Shown one piece after another: positions 18,922 to 27,470 of a DNA stretch of 64,000 nucleotides. Within the stretch, counting starts at the first letter, position 1. Each line of letters begins with the position of its first letter. The notes under the pieces are model-generated. The model saw nothing but the letters and a program-made list of their open reading frames with translations, was not told the DNA's origin and ran no database searches. Origin of the DNA: Hyphomicrobiales bacterium (GTDB taxonomy: Bacteria > Pseudomonadota > Alphaproteobacteria > Rhizobiales > Devosiaceae); NCBI GenBank assembly GCA_026981645.1, contig JALSII010000017.1:24632-88631 (forward strand), given 5' to 3'. The translations under genes and the position numbers were made by a program.

Positions 18922-19869
18922 GTGACTGAATTCGACAGGTTTGTGGACATTCTGAAAGCTGCGGGGGAGGGGACCCGCCTGCGGCTGCTTGCGCTGCTGG
19001 CTCAGGGCGAGCTTTCAGTCAAGGATCTTACTGACATTCTGGGGCAAAGCCAACCCAGGGTTTCAAGGCATCTCAAGCTTCTTTCTGAAGCAGGTCTGGT
19101 GATACGGACCGCTGAAGGCTCATGGGCCTATTACCGCATTGCTGAAACCGGGGGCGTTGCGGATTTCGTGCAACGCCTGATTGGGGAGATAGATGAGGAT
19201 GCCCCCCGGCTTGTCAATGACCGCAAGGCGCTTGCACGGGTGCGTCAGATGCACCGTGCGCAGGCAGACGCCTATTTTTCCCAGATTGCGGCGAGTTGGG
19301 ATACAATCCGCAACCTGCACGTGCCTGAATCGGCGCTGGAAAAAGCAATCATGCATGCTGTAGGCAAGAAAAAAATCGGACGGATGATTGATCTGGGCAC
19401 CGGTACGGGGCGCATGCTTGAATTGCTTTCAGCGCGGTATGCGCGCGGAACCGGTATCGACAGTTCCCGCGAGATGGTTGCAATTGCCCGGGCAAAACTT
19501 GCTGCGGCTTCGATTTCGCATGCCCATGTGCAATTGGGTGACATTTCCCAACCGGACCGGGAGATTGGTCCGGCAGACCTCGTCGTGCTGCATCAGGTAT
19601 TGCATTACTTTGATGATCCGGGGGTTGTCATTGAACAGGCTGCGCGCCTTCTTAATGGTGAGGGGCGTGTTCTTGTCGTTGATTTTGGCCCCCATGAGCT
19701 TGAATTCCTGCGCAAAGAACATGCCCATCGCCGTCTCGGGCTGGGGGCAGACCAGATGAATAGCTGGGCAAATGGTGCGGGGCTCGAAGTTTCCCTGTTT
19801 GAAGAGTTCCCGAATGATAACGCTAACAAAGATCTGACAGTGTGCCTGTGGGTATTGAGCCGGACTTGA
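18922..19869 (+). CDS. ArsR-family HTH / SAM-dependent methyltransferase fusion (SamR-like regulator)
   Basis: A 315-residue two-domain protein. Residues ~5-85 are an ArsR-type winged helix (GTRLRLLALLAQGELSVKDL, then SQPRVSRHLKLLSEAGLV). Residues ~135-310 are a class I methyltransferase fold, with the SAM-binding loop MIDLGTGTGRMLE, the acidic second strand GTGIDSS and the motif ADLVVLHQVLHYFDD. The fusion and its position 34 bp before metF fit a regulator that reads SAM or SAH and controls the methionine cycle. True methyl transfer is unproven. The GTG start has GGAG 6 bp upstream, within the palindrome at 18880-18915, so autoregulation is likely. Confidence 0.85.
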   Translation: MTEFDRFVDILKAAGEGTRLRLLALLAQGELSVKDLTDILGQSQPRVSRHLKLLSEAGLVIRTAEGSWAYYRIAETGGVADFVQRLIGEIDEDAPRLVNDRKALARVRQMHRAQADAYFSQIAASWDTIRNLHVPESALEKAIMHAVGKKKIGRMIDLGTGTGRMLELLSARYARGTGIDSSREMVAIARAKLAAASISHAHVQLGDISQPDREIGPADLVVLHQVLHYFDDPGVVIEQAARLLNGEGRVLVVDFGPHELEFLRKEHAHRRLGLGADQMNSWANGAGLEVSLFEEFPNDNANKDLTVCLWVLSRT

Positions 19870-19903
19870 GGTGCGGGTGCAAACTGAGCAAAAGAAGGGG
19901 CCG

Positions 19904-20794
19904 ATGAAAATACTAGAGCCAGCAAAACGGAAAAGTCGTCTGTCGGGGAGCAAAAGCCCCAAAATCGAGATGAGTTTTGAGTTTTTCCCGCCCAAAAGTG
20001 AAAAGGCCGAACAACGATTCTGGCAGAGCCTTGAAAAACTGGCGCCTCTTGCACCCCGCTTTGTTTCGGTGACCTACGGGGCGGGAGGCTCGACGCGCGA
20101 GCGTACTTTGCGCATGGTTCGCCGCATTGCCACAGATACCGGTATTGAAGCGGCGGCGCACCTGACTTGTGTTGATGCAAGCCGGGATGAGGTTGATGAG
20201 GTTGTGCGCGGATATAAAGAGGCCGGGGTCAGACGCATTGTTGCGGTGCGTGGGGACCCCCCCACCGGGGTGGGGGAAAAATTTACGCCCCATCCCGATG
20301 GCTATGCAAATGCTGTGGAACTTGTTGCCGGGATTCAAAAAACAGGTGATTTTGATATTTCTGTTGCAGCCTATCCCGAGAAACACCCCGAAAGCGCCGA
20401 TTGGGATGAGGAAATCGACAATCTGAAACGCAAGCGAGATGCGGGTGCGGCCCGGGCCCTGACACAGATGTTTTTTGACAATGATGATTATTGGCGGTTT
20501 CTGGAGCGGGTGGAAAAGGCAGGTTTGAATATGCCGATTGTTCCCGGTATCCAACCCATTCACAATTTTTCCCGCATAAATGCTTTTGCAAAAAAATGCG
20601 GAGCCAGCATGCCTGACTGGATATCATCGCGCTTTGAGGGTCTTGAGGACGATGCCCAGACACACGCGCTGGTTGCTGCTTCCCTTGCCGCTGAACAAGT
20701 TACGGAACTTGTGGACGGAGGGGTGACCCAGTTTCACTTCTTTACCATGAACCATGCCTCCCATGTGGTTGCCCTAGCGCGGGTTTTTGCCTGA
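19904..20794 (+). CDS. metF: Methylenetetrahydrofolate reductase
   Basis: Reduces 5,10-methylene-THF to 5-methyl-THF with an FAD cofactor, supplying the methyl group for methionine. The 296-residue length is standard. Seen are the N-terminal strand MSFEFFPPKSE with the catalytic Glu, SVTYGAGGSTRERT, the VRGDPPTG loop, AAYPEKHPES and the FFDND segment. The ATG at 19904 follows AAGGGGCCG; a GTG at 19871 would add 11 residues without a better site. It is separated by only 34 bp from the ArsR-methyltransferase gene, so the two form an operon under the upstream palindrome. Confidence 0.96.
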   Translation: MKILEPAKRKSRLSGSKSPKIEMSFEFFPPKSEKAEQRFWQSLEKLAPLAPRFVSVTYGAGGSTRERTLRMVRRIATDTGIEAAAHLTCVDASRDEVDEVVRGYKEAGVRRIVAVRGDPPTGVGEKFTPHPDGYANAVELVAGIQKTGDFDISVAAYPEKHPESADWDEEIDNLKRKRDAGAARALTQMFFDNDDYWRFLERVEKAGLNMPIVPGIQPIHNFSRINAFAKKCGASMPDWISSRFEGLEDDAQTHALVAASLAAEQVTELVDGGVTQFHFFTMNHASHVVALARVFA

Positions 20795-20890
20795 CTGGGT
20801 GAGGTGTCTTTCAGAGCGGTTAACCATAAAAGAGCCACTTTTTTGACTTTATTTTGACTTGGGCGGGGGCACCATAAGAGGACAAGGTGC

Positions 20891-21379
20891 ATGGGTATCC
20901 CCCGGACGGGTGTGTCGTTTTTAGGCCTCAGTGTGGCGCTGGTTTTGTTGCCTGCAGGTCTTGCTTTTTCGCAATCAGTTGACTGGACTTCACAGGTCGG
21001 CAAAGAGAATAGTCTGGTCGGGCCGCCAATTCCGGCGTTGCGGCCCGCTTTGCCAGGTGCGCCGGTCTCATCGTTTGCCGGGCTGTCTGGCGGGGGAGAA
21101 CAGGAATGCGTTGACCTTGATGCGCAGTTCCTTGCCCCTTGCATTGAAGGGGTGACACCATGGGGCAGTGATTTGACGGCAGGTCTTGAGATGGAGATGG
21201 TCACGCAAAAAACTGATTCGGCAATTTCGCAGCAGGCATTTGTATCTAATCCTGAAGCGAACCATCCACCGGTTCCCGTTCCGGCCTTTCACAGGCCGGT
21301 TATGGTGGTTTATCCCCGTGATGTTTCACTTATTCAGCTGGTGCGCACTGTTTCAGTGGATCCTGCGGTGCAGCAGTAG
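20891..21379 (+). CDS. Secreted protein of unknown function
   Basis: A 162-residue protein with a Sec-type signal: a basic start, the hydrophobic core VSFLGLSVALVLLPAGLA and a likely cleavage after AFS near residue 27. The mature part is rich in Pro, Ser and Val, has two Cys residues (near 73 and 83) that could form a disulfide, and no repeat or catalytic motif I know. No family recognised. It stands alone downstream of metF with its own start region; 21380-21572 after it holds nothing I can identify. Confidence 0.55.
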   Translation: MGIPRTGVSFLGLSVALVLLPAGLAFSQSVDWTSQVGKENSLVGPPIPALRPALPGAPVSSFAGLSGGGEQECVDLDAQFLAPCIEGVTPWGSDLTAGLEMEMVTQKTDSAISQQAFVSNPEANHPPVPVPAFHRPVMVVYPRDVSLIQLVRTVSVDPAVQQ

Positions 21380-21572
21380 GCAAAAGGGGCTCGCTGGTCG
21401 GACAGGTTCAATGCGCTGGCAGGGGCAAAAATATGCTGCGACGAATTTTTGCATGCATAGCGGAATTGCCGAGCTTGAAACATAGCGCCGGGATGGTATT
21501 TAATTCAGAGTATTGGTGGCATGAACCCCAGCGGAGCTGTTCGGCTGGCTTGTTCCATCGGGGGGCAGTTTC

Positions 21573-22244
21573 ATGTCAATCTGGACGCGTATCGGAAAAA
21601 CACTTGAACCTCTGGCCAATGCGCTTGACCCGGATAAATGGCTGCCCGGGGGCAAGGATGCAGCTTTTACGCTGGCACTGGTGGCGCTCTCGGCAAAAAT
21701 GGCGGTTGCCGATGGTGTGGTAACAGCCTCGGAGGTGCGCGCTTTTCGGAGTGTTGTAGAAATTCCTGCAGGCGAGGCCGAGCAGATCGAGCGGTTTTTT
21801 TCTCTGGCCCAACGCGATGTGGCCGGGTATCGCTCCTACGCACGCAAAATCCGCAAGCTGTTTCAAGACAGTCCCGAAACGCTCGAACATGTGCTTGACG
21901 CCCTTTTTCACATCGCTTCGGCTGATGGCATGATCCATGAGGGGGAGTTGGAATATCTCAGGGATGTGGCGGAAATTTTTGGCTTTGACGGCGCGCGTTT
22001 TGAACAGATTGCTGCCCAGTTTATTATGGGGGACGGGGACAAGGATCCCTATCTGGTGCTGGGGCTGGTGCCTGAAGCCAGCAATGATGAAATCAAACGG
22101 GTTTACCGGCGCCTTATTCAGGAACACCACCCAGACAGGCTGTTGGCAAAGGGTGTGCCTGAAGAGTTGATTGTTATCGCCACCGCGCGGGTGGCGGCGA
22201 TAAACTCCGCCTACGATCTTATCGCCAGGGCACGTGGGCTATAG
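21573..22244 (+). CDS. DjlA-like co-chaperone (TerB domain plus DnaJ domain)
   Basis: A 223-residue protein in two parts. Residues ~25-145 form a TerB-like helical domain (ALSAKMAVADGVVTASEV, then HIASADGMIHEGELEYL), and residues ~155-223 form a J domain with the HPD motif in EHHPDRLL. The J domain stimulates DnaK ATPase activity. It resembles the C-terminal parts of DjlA but the N-terminal membrane helix of enteric DjlA is not present, so a soluble form is likely. The gene ends about 75 bp before the rnpB start and is probably transcribed separately. Confidence 0.85.
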   Translation: MSIWTRIGKTLEPLANALDPDKWLPGGKDAAFTLALVALSAKMAVADGVVTASEVRAFRSVVEIPAGEAEQIERFFSLAQRDVAGYRSYARKIRKLFQDSPETLEHVLDALFHIASADGMIHEGELEYLRDVAEIFGFDGARFEQIAAQFIMGDGDKDPYLVLGLVPEASNDEIKRVYRRLIQEHHPDRLLAKGVPEELIVIATARVAAINSAYDLIARARGL

Positions 22245-22281
22245 AGGCCGGTTTTTTTGGTGCATGTGACAAAAAAAGCGG

Positions 22282-22310
22282 TTCGACAACGTTTCAAAAT
22301 GACCTATATG
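22282..22310 (+). promoter_or_regulatory. Promoter of rnpB
   Basis: TTCGAC and TATATG are separated by exactly 17 bp, and the -10 ends 7 bp before the first paired base of the RNase P RNA. Confidence 0.65.
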
Positions 22311-22317
22311 TCAGAAG

Positions 22318-22720
22318 CCAGTTGACCGGGTGACCGCTCTTGACCTTCCTTTTTTGGAAGGGCCAGGGGAGGAAAGTCCGGGCTCCACGGAAACACGGTG
22401 CCGGGTAACGCCCGGCGGGGGCGACCCCAGGGAAAGTGCCACAGAAAGCAGACTACCTCTTTTGCTTCGGCCAAAAAGGGGAAAAGGTGAAAGGGTGCGG
22501 TAAGAGCGCACCGCGGGTCTGGCAACAGGGCCGGCACGGCAAACCCCACCGGGAGCAAGACCAAATAGGGATGACACGGGGGGAACTCCAAGCCGGGATT
22601 TTCGGGCTGGTCATCCGGGTTGGTTGCACGAGGCGCAAAAGCAATTTTGCGTCCCAGATGAATGGTCACCACGTATCAGGAAACTGATGCCCTACAGAAC
22701 CCGGCTTACAGGTCAACTGG
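22318..22720 (+). ncRNA. rnpB: RNase P RNA (bacterial type A)
   Basis: The catalytic RNA that matures the 5' ends of tRNAs. The ends CCAGTTGACC (22318) and GGTCAACTGG (to 22720) pair to form helix P1. Inside are the conserved GAGGAAAGTCCGGGCTCC region (22370), the GAAAGTGCCACAGAAA region (22434), the GGCAAACCCCACCGGGAGCA region (22540) and the 3' CCTACAGAACCCGGCTTACA (22691), which together identify the universal core. Length near 403 nt is normal. A matching promoter lies directly upstream. It sits immediately before the dcw cluster. Confidence 0.95.
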
Positions 22721-22868
22721 CACTTTTCCCTCGCAGGGGCCACGATTTCGCTCTTGGGGCGATTAAGGGAAACAAAATCTTAAAGCTCCGTGGGCAATAT
22801 GGTGCGGACCTTTTACTGTTTTTTGGGAATTCTTGTGCCTACCGGCATGAAAATTCCGGGGAACAGGC

Positions 22869-23900
22869 GTGGAGCGAAGCCGAACTATGGGTGCAAAAAG
22901 CCATAAAACCTCCCCGGATGGGCAGGGTGTGCACCGGCCAGTGATGCTGGAGGAAGTGCTGGCTGTTTTGCAGCCGGTTGAGGGACTTGATATTGTGGAT
23001 GGCACATTCGGGGCCGGGGGCTATTCACGGGCGCTGCTGAAGAGAGGTGCCAAAGTTATTGCGCTCGACCGCGACCCCGGTGTTTTGCGTTTTGCTGATA
23101 AGTTGAAAAAAGAGTTCGGCGAGGCCTTTACGTTCACTCCGGGGCGGTTTTCAGAGCTGGATGCACTCGTTGCCTTAAACAGTGACAATTGTGTTGATGT
23201 GGTTGTGCTGGATATCGGGGTCAGTTCAATGCAATTGGACGAGGCGGGACGCGGGTTTTCATTCATGCGTGAAGGTCCGCTGGACATGCGCATGAGCAAA
23301 AGCGGCACAAACGCTGCGGACATTGTAAACACCTATGAAGAGCGCAGGCTTGGCGACCTTATTTTTGCTTTCGGGGAAGAGCGTAACTCCAAAAGGATTG
23401 CAAGGGCCATTATACAGGCACGGGCAGAACAACCCATTGAAACCACACTGCAACTGGCTGGAATTATTGAGCGGGCCACAGGGCGCAAGCCCGGCGGAAA
23501 TCATCCGGCAACGCGAACCTTTCAGGCGTTGCGTATTGCAGTGAATGGAGAGTTTGACGAACTGGTTGCGGGGCTTTTTGCAGCAGAGCGCCTGCTGCCT
23601 GAGGGCGGTAAGCTGTTGGTGGTCACGTTTCACTCGCTGGAAGACCGGATAGTAAAAAGGTTCTTTTCGGGCGCAAAAAAATCGGGCCAGCAATCCAGAC
23701 ATCTTCCCCCACTTCAGATGGAAGCCATGCGCTGGGCGCCGGTTGCCAAAGCGCTTAAACCCTCCGGGGCGGAAATAAAAGCCAATCCGCGCGCCCGCTC
23801 GGCAATTCTGCGCTGGGCCATGCGCACCGGAGAGGCAGCGCGGTCGGTTTCATTCTCTGGCCTTGGTGTCCCCTTGAGCAGCTTGCGGGGGGCAGTATGA
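22869..23900 (+). CDS. rsmH: 16S rRNA (cytosine-1402-N4)-methyltransferase
   Basis: Methylates C1402 in the ribosomal decoding centre; first gene of the dcw cluster here. The protein has 343 residues. Seen are HRPVMLEEVLAVL at the N-terminus, the SAM loop DGTFGAGGYSRALL, the second strand ALDRDP, and the family signatures DIGVSSMQLDEAGRGFSF, NHPATRTFQALRI and TFHSLEDRIVKRFF. The start may be GTG 22869 or ATG 22887; the first six residues carry no conservation. No mraZ gene lies upstream, where most relatives have it. Its stop overlaps the ftsL start by 4 bp (ATGA). Confidence 0.95.
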   Translation: MERSRTMGAKSHKTSPDGQGVHRPVMLEEVLAVLQPVEGLDIVDGTFGAGGYSRALLKRGAKVIALDRDPGVLRFADKLKKEFGEAFTFTPGRFSELDALVALNSDNCVDVVVLDIGVSSMQLDEAGRGFSFMREGPLDMRMSKSGTNAADIVNTYEERRLGDLIFAFGEERNSKRIARAIIQARAEQPIETTLQLAGIIERATGRKPGGNHPATRTFQALRIAVNGEFDELVAGLFAAERLLPEGGKLLVVTFHSLEDRIVKRFFSGAKKSGQQSRHLPPLQMEAMRWAPVAKALKPSGAEIKANPRARSAILRWAMRTGEAARSVSFSGLGVPLSSLRGAV

Positions 23901-24280
23901 TAAAAGGCATCAATATGGTGTTGTTCATCACCTCCATTTTTGCGCTGGTGGGGGTTTACGCCATCAAATACCAGTCTGAAACCATTGCCTCTGACATGCA
24001 TGCGCTGCAACGTACGGTAAACCAGCAGCAGGGGCGTCTGTCATTGCTGAAAGCGGATTGGGCTTTTCTGACCCAGCCTGCCCATATTGAACCGCTGGTT
24101 GTGCGTTATTCGGAAGCGCTTGGCCTTGAAACCGTGTCAGCGGAACAGTTCGGTTCAATCGCTGATTTGCCCATGCGGCCTGAGATTGTCGACGATGCGG
24201 CGCTGACTGCATTGTTTGAGGCGCTTGATGCGGGCATCGACCCCATTGGCGACAAACTGGCGGAGCTTTTAGAGCAATGA
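23897..24280 (+). CDS. ftsL: Cell division protein FtsL
   Basis: A 127-residue bitopic membrane protein of the divisome. A short N-terminus is followed by one membrane helix (GINMVLFITSIFALVGVYAI, residues ~4-23) and then a periplasmic coiled coil (residues ~28-60: SETIASDMHALQRTVNQQQG). This layout and the position between rsmH and ftsI identify it, although sequence conservation of FtsL is low. It overlaps both neighbours by 4 bp. FtsL works with FtsB and FtsQ to activate FtsW and FtsI. Confidence 0.85.
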   Translation: MIKGINMVLFITSIFALVGVYAIKYQSETIASDMHALQRTVNQQQGRLSLLKADWAFLTQPAHIEPLVVRYSEALGLETVSAEQFGSIADLPMRPEIVDDAALTALFEALDAGIDPIGDKLAELLEQ

Positions 24281-26022
24281 GTGCCGACATGGAGGCTGCA
24301 GCAGACGTGACAATTGCCCTGGAGGGTGGTCGCAAATTCCGCAAGAATATGACGCGCTCACGCATTCACATCGCCATGCTTGGCCTGCTGGTGGTTTTTG
24401 GGGTAATCGGCGCGCGGCTGGTTCAATTGGGAACCGCAGAGACAAGTCTTTCTGCAGGAGGTCAGGCGCGCAGCGCCATAACCGCCTCACGTCCGGTGAT
24501 TTATGATCGCAACGGCATAGAAATGGCCATGGACATAAGGGTGCCTTCGCTATTTGCCGAGCCGCGCCGGATTATTGACATTGATGAGGCTGTTGAAAAA
24601 CTTCTGCCTGAACTTCCTGGCGTTAGCAGTGCCTGGTTGCGCGAAAAACTTGACGGGGAAGAAGGGTTTGTCTGGTTAAAACGGGAAATGACCCCGGCGG
24701 CGCAGGAGCGCATATTCAATCTCGGTATTCCGGGCATAGATTTTGTTATCGAGAGCAAGCGGTTTTATCCCGGGGGCAATGAAGCGGCGCACATTCTTGG
24801 TGCGGTCAATGTCGATAATCAGGGCATCGCCGGTATCGAGCGTTATCTGGATAGTGAGGCCATCAAGGTGTTGCAGGAATTTGGCCTGGCGCGGGATCGC
24901 GAACTTGAGCCGGTTTATCTGTCCATTGACATGCGGGTGCAGCATGCGCTGCACACCGAGCTTGTGGATGCGCTTGAGCGTTATCAGGCTATTGCGGCGG
25001 CGGGGGTGATTGTCGATGTGAGGAGTGGCGAAGTCATCGCTTTGGTGTCGCTGCCTGACTTTGATCCCAATGTGCCGGCAAGCGCACTGGAAGAGGGGCG
25101 TTTGAACCGGGTGACAGCGGGGACATTTGAGCTTGGCTCGACGTTCAAGACCGTTACGATGGCGGGGGCACTGGATAGCGGACTGGTCAGTGTTACCGAT
25201 GAATTCGATGCGCGTGCCGGTATACGTTTCGGGCGCTTCACCATCAATGATTACCGGGGCAAGGGGCGCATTCTCACCCTGCCTGAAGTTTACAAATATT
25301 CCTCCAACATCGGCACCATCCGCATTATGCAGGCCATGGGCAAAGAAAACTACAGGGCGTTTCTGAACCGCATCGGATTTGATGATGCTTTGCCCATTGA
25401 GTTGCCCGAGACCAAACGCTCAGCCATTGCCGAGAGTTTTTCCGAAGTGGGGGCGGCTACCGCTTCGTTCGGCCACGGACTGTCCATCACACCGCTGCAC
25501 ATGGTTTCTGCGGTGGCAGGGTTTGTCAATGATGGGTATCAGGTGCCCGCAACCATATTCATGCGCTCCGAGGAAGAAGCGCGTCAACTGGGCAAGCAGA
25601 TAATATCACCCGAAACCAGCCGGTATGTGCGCTATTTGATGCGTCTGAATGCGCTTGAGGGATCGGGGCGGCTGATGAACCAGATTGCGACAGGCTATAT
25701 GGTGGGTGGAAAAACCGGTACGGCGGACAAGGTTGTTGACGGGCGCTATGATACCACCAAAAATCTGAATGCCTTTGCTTCAGCGTTTCCCCTTGATGAT
25801 CCGCAATATGCCATGATTATTCTCGTGGACGAGCCCAAGGCCGAGAATGAACAGTCCGGGCGGACTGCCGGCTGGAATGCGGGGGCGGTAACCGGCCGGG
25901 TTGTGCAAAAAATTGCCCCGATGCTGGGTATCATGCCGGAGTTCAGTGACATGAGCGATGCCGCGCTGGTTCCTGTGGAATTGCAGAGCATAGACAATCA
26001 GACAAATTCTCAGGGGGAATAA
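24277..26022 (+). CDS. ftsI: Septal peptidoglycan transpeptidase FtsI (PBP3)
   Basis: Cross-links septal peptidoglycan. The 581-residue protein has a short cytoplasmic N-terminus, one membrane helix (~residues 28-48), a pedestal domain beginning near GQARSAITASRPVIYDRNG, and a transpeptidase domain with all three active-site motifs: STFK (serine, near residue 288), SSN (near 345) and KTG in GGKTGTADKV (near 480). It overlaps ftsL by 4 bp and is 2 bp from murE, showing tight co-transcription. Confidence 0.95.
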   Translation: MSADMEAAADVTIALEGGRKFRKNMTRSRIHIAMLGLLVVFGVIGARLVQLGTAETSLSAGGQARSAITASRPVIYDRNGIEMAMDIRVPSLFAEPRRIIDIDEAVEKLLPELPGVSSAWLREKLDGEEGFVWLKREMTPAAQERIFNLGIPGIDFVIESKRFYPGGNEAAHILGAVNVDNQGIAGIERYLDSEAIKVLQEFGLARDRELEPVYLSIDMRVQHALHTELVDALERYQAIAAAGVIVDVRSGEVIALVSLPDFDPNVPASALEEGRLNRVTAGTFELGSTFKTVTMAGALDSGLVSVTDEFDARAGIRFGRFTINDYRGKGRILTLPEVYKYSSNIGTIRIMQAMGKENYRAFLNRIGFDDALPIELPETKRSAIAESFSEVGAATASFGHGLSITPLHMVSAVAGFVNDGYQVPATIFMRSEEEARQLGKQIISPETSRYVRYLMRLNALEGSGRLMNQIATGYMVGGKTGTADKVVDGRYDTTKNLNAFASAFPLDDPQYAMIILVDEPKAENEQSGRTAGWNAGAVTGRVVQKIAPMLGIMPEFSDMSDAALVPVELQSIDNQTNSQGE

Positions 26023-26024
26023 TT

Positions 26025-27467
26025 ATGACATATTTACTGGCAGATTTGCTGGAGGGGTCTGTGGACGCATCCAAAATCGAGAGCATCCGAATTACCGGGG
26101 TTAGTTCTGATAGTCGGGCTGTTGCTTTTGGGGACGCTTTTTTTGCGCTTCCGGGCAGCACGACGCACGGCGATGTGTTTGCAGCCAAGGCGTTTGAGCG
26201 CGGGGCGCGAGTTGTTATCTCCGACCGGGAAGGGCTCGGGGATGCGGGGTTTCTGACCATTGTTGTTGAGGATGTTCGGGCCGCTTATGCAAAAGCTGCG
26301 GCTCGTGTGGCAGGGGCGCAACCTGAAACAATGATGGCAATTACCGGCACTAACGGTAAAACCTCTGTTGCCTCCTTCGTGCGCCAGATCTGGGCAGCGG
26401 CGGGAATGAAGGGGGCTTCCATCGGTACTCTGGGCCTGGATACCGGGGAAAAAACAGTTGCCGGAACCCTGACGACCCCGGATTCCCTGAAGTTGCATCA
26501 GGATCTGGCCCGGCTCAAGGATAAGGGTTTTGAGCATGTGGTGATGGAAGCCTCAAGCCATGGCCTCGACCAGCGGCGGCTTGATGGTGTGCGTTTCAAA
26601 GTGGTTGGCTTTACCAATCTGAGCCGGGACCATCTGGATTATCATAAGGATATGGAAGATTACCGGGACGCGAAACTGCGCCTGTTTTCGCAACTGATGG
26701 CGGATGGAGGGTTTGCAGTGGTCAATGCCGATGATCCCGAACACATGCCGTTCATGTTTGGTGCGCTGGAGCGGGGAGCGACCCTGCTGACTGTGGGCAA
26801 AGAGGGGGCCTATATCGAAATTGGCGAGGTGGAACGCGACGGTTGGGGGCAGAGGGTTTCAGGAAAGCTGGTGGGGGAGCCGCTTGATTTTCATCTGCCA
26901 CTTGCCGGTGAATATCAGGCGTCCAACGCATTGATGGCCGCTGCAATGGTCATGGCTGCGGGGATGGACAAGGATTTGGTTGTGCCCGCGCTTGAGAAGC
27001 TGGAGGGTGCGCGGGGTCGACTGGAACGGGTGGCAACTAAAAACGGTGCCGCGATATTTGTCGATTATGCCCATACGCCCGAAGCGCTGAAAACTGCGCT
27101 TGTAGCCCTGCGCCCCTACGCCACGGGTAAGCTGGTGGTGGTTTTTGGTGCCGGGGGAGACCGGGACAAGGGCAAGCGTGCACTGATGGGCAGGGCGGCC
27201 GACGAAGTGGCTGACAGATTGATCGTTACCGACGACAATCCGCGTACTGAGGATGCAGCTGCAATTCGCGCAGAAATAATAGCGGCAGTCCCTGGGGCTG
27301 AGGAAATCGGCAACAGGGGTGAGGCGATTACCGCGGCTGTAGCTTCGCTTGAAAAAGGGGATGTGCTGCTGATTGCGGGCAAGGGGCACGAGGACTATCA
27401 GATTGTGGGCACCAGCAAACAGCCCTTTTCAGACCATGAACAGGTGGTCAAAGCTGTCAGCGGCTAG
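26025..27467 (+). CDS. murE: UDP-MurNAc-L-Ala-D-Glu:meso-diaminopimelate ligase
   Basis: Adds meso-diaminopimelate to the peptidoglycan precursor in the cytoplasm. The 480-residue Mur ligase shows the ATP loop AITGTNGKTSVASF (near residue 104), the UDP-binding GVSSDSR at the N-terminus, the SSHGLDQ segment, and DDNPRTED near residue 405. The DNPR motif marks use of meso-diaminopimelate rather than lysine. RBS AGGGGGAAT precedes the ATG. It sits 2 bp after ftsI and 3 bp before murF. Confidence 0.95.
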   Translation: MTYLLADLLEGSVDASKIESIRITGVSSDSRAVAFGDAFFALPGSTTHGDVFAAKAFERGARVVISDREGLGDAGFLTIVVEDVRAAYAKAAARVAGAQPETMMAITGTNGKTSVASFVRQIWAAAGMKGASIGTLGLDTGEKTVAGTLTTPDSLKLHQDLARLKDKGFEHVVMEASSHGLDQRRLDGVRFKVVGFTNLSRDHLDYHKDMEDYRDAKLRLFSQLMADGGFAVVNADDPEHMPFMFGALERGATLLTVGKEGAYIEIGEVERDGWGQRVSGKLVGEPLDFHLPLAGEYQASNALMAAAMVMAAGMDKDLVVPALEKLEGARGRLERVATKNGAAIFVDYAHTPEALKTALVALRPYATGKLVVVFGAGGDRDKGKRALMGRAADEVADRLIVTDDNPRTEDAAAIRAEIIAAVPGAEEIGNRGEAITAAVASLEKGDVLLIAGKGHEDYQIVGTSKQPFSDHEQVVKAVSG

Positions 27468-27470
27468 CTG

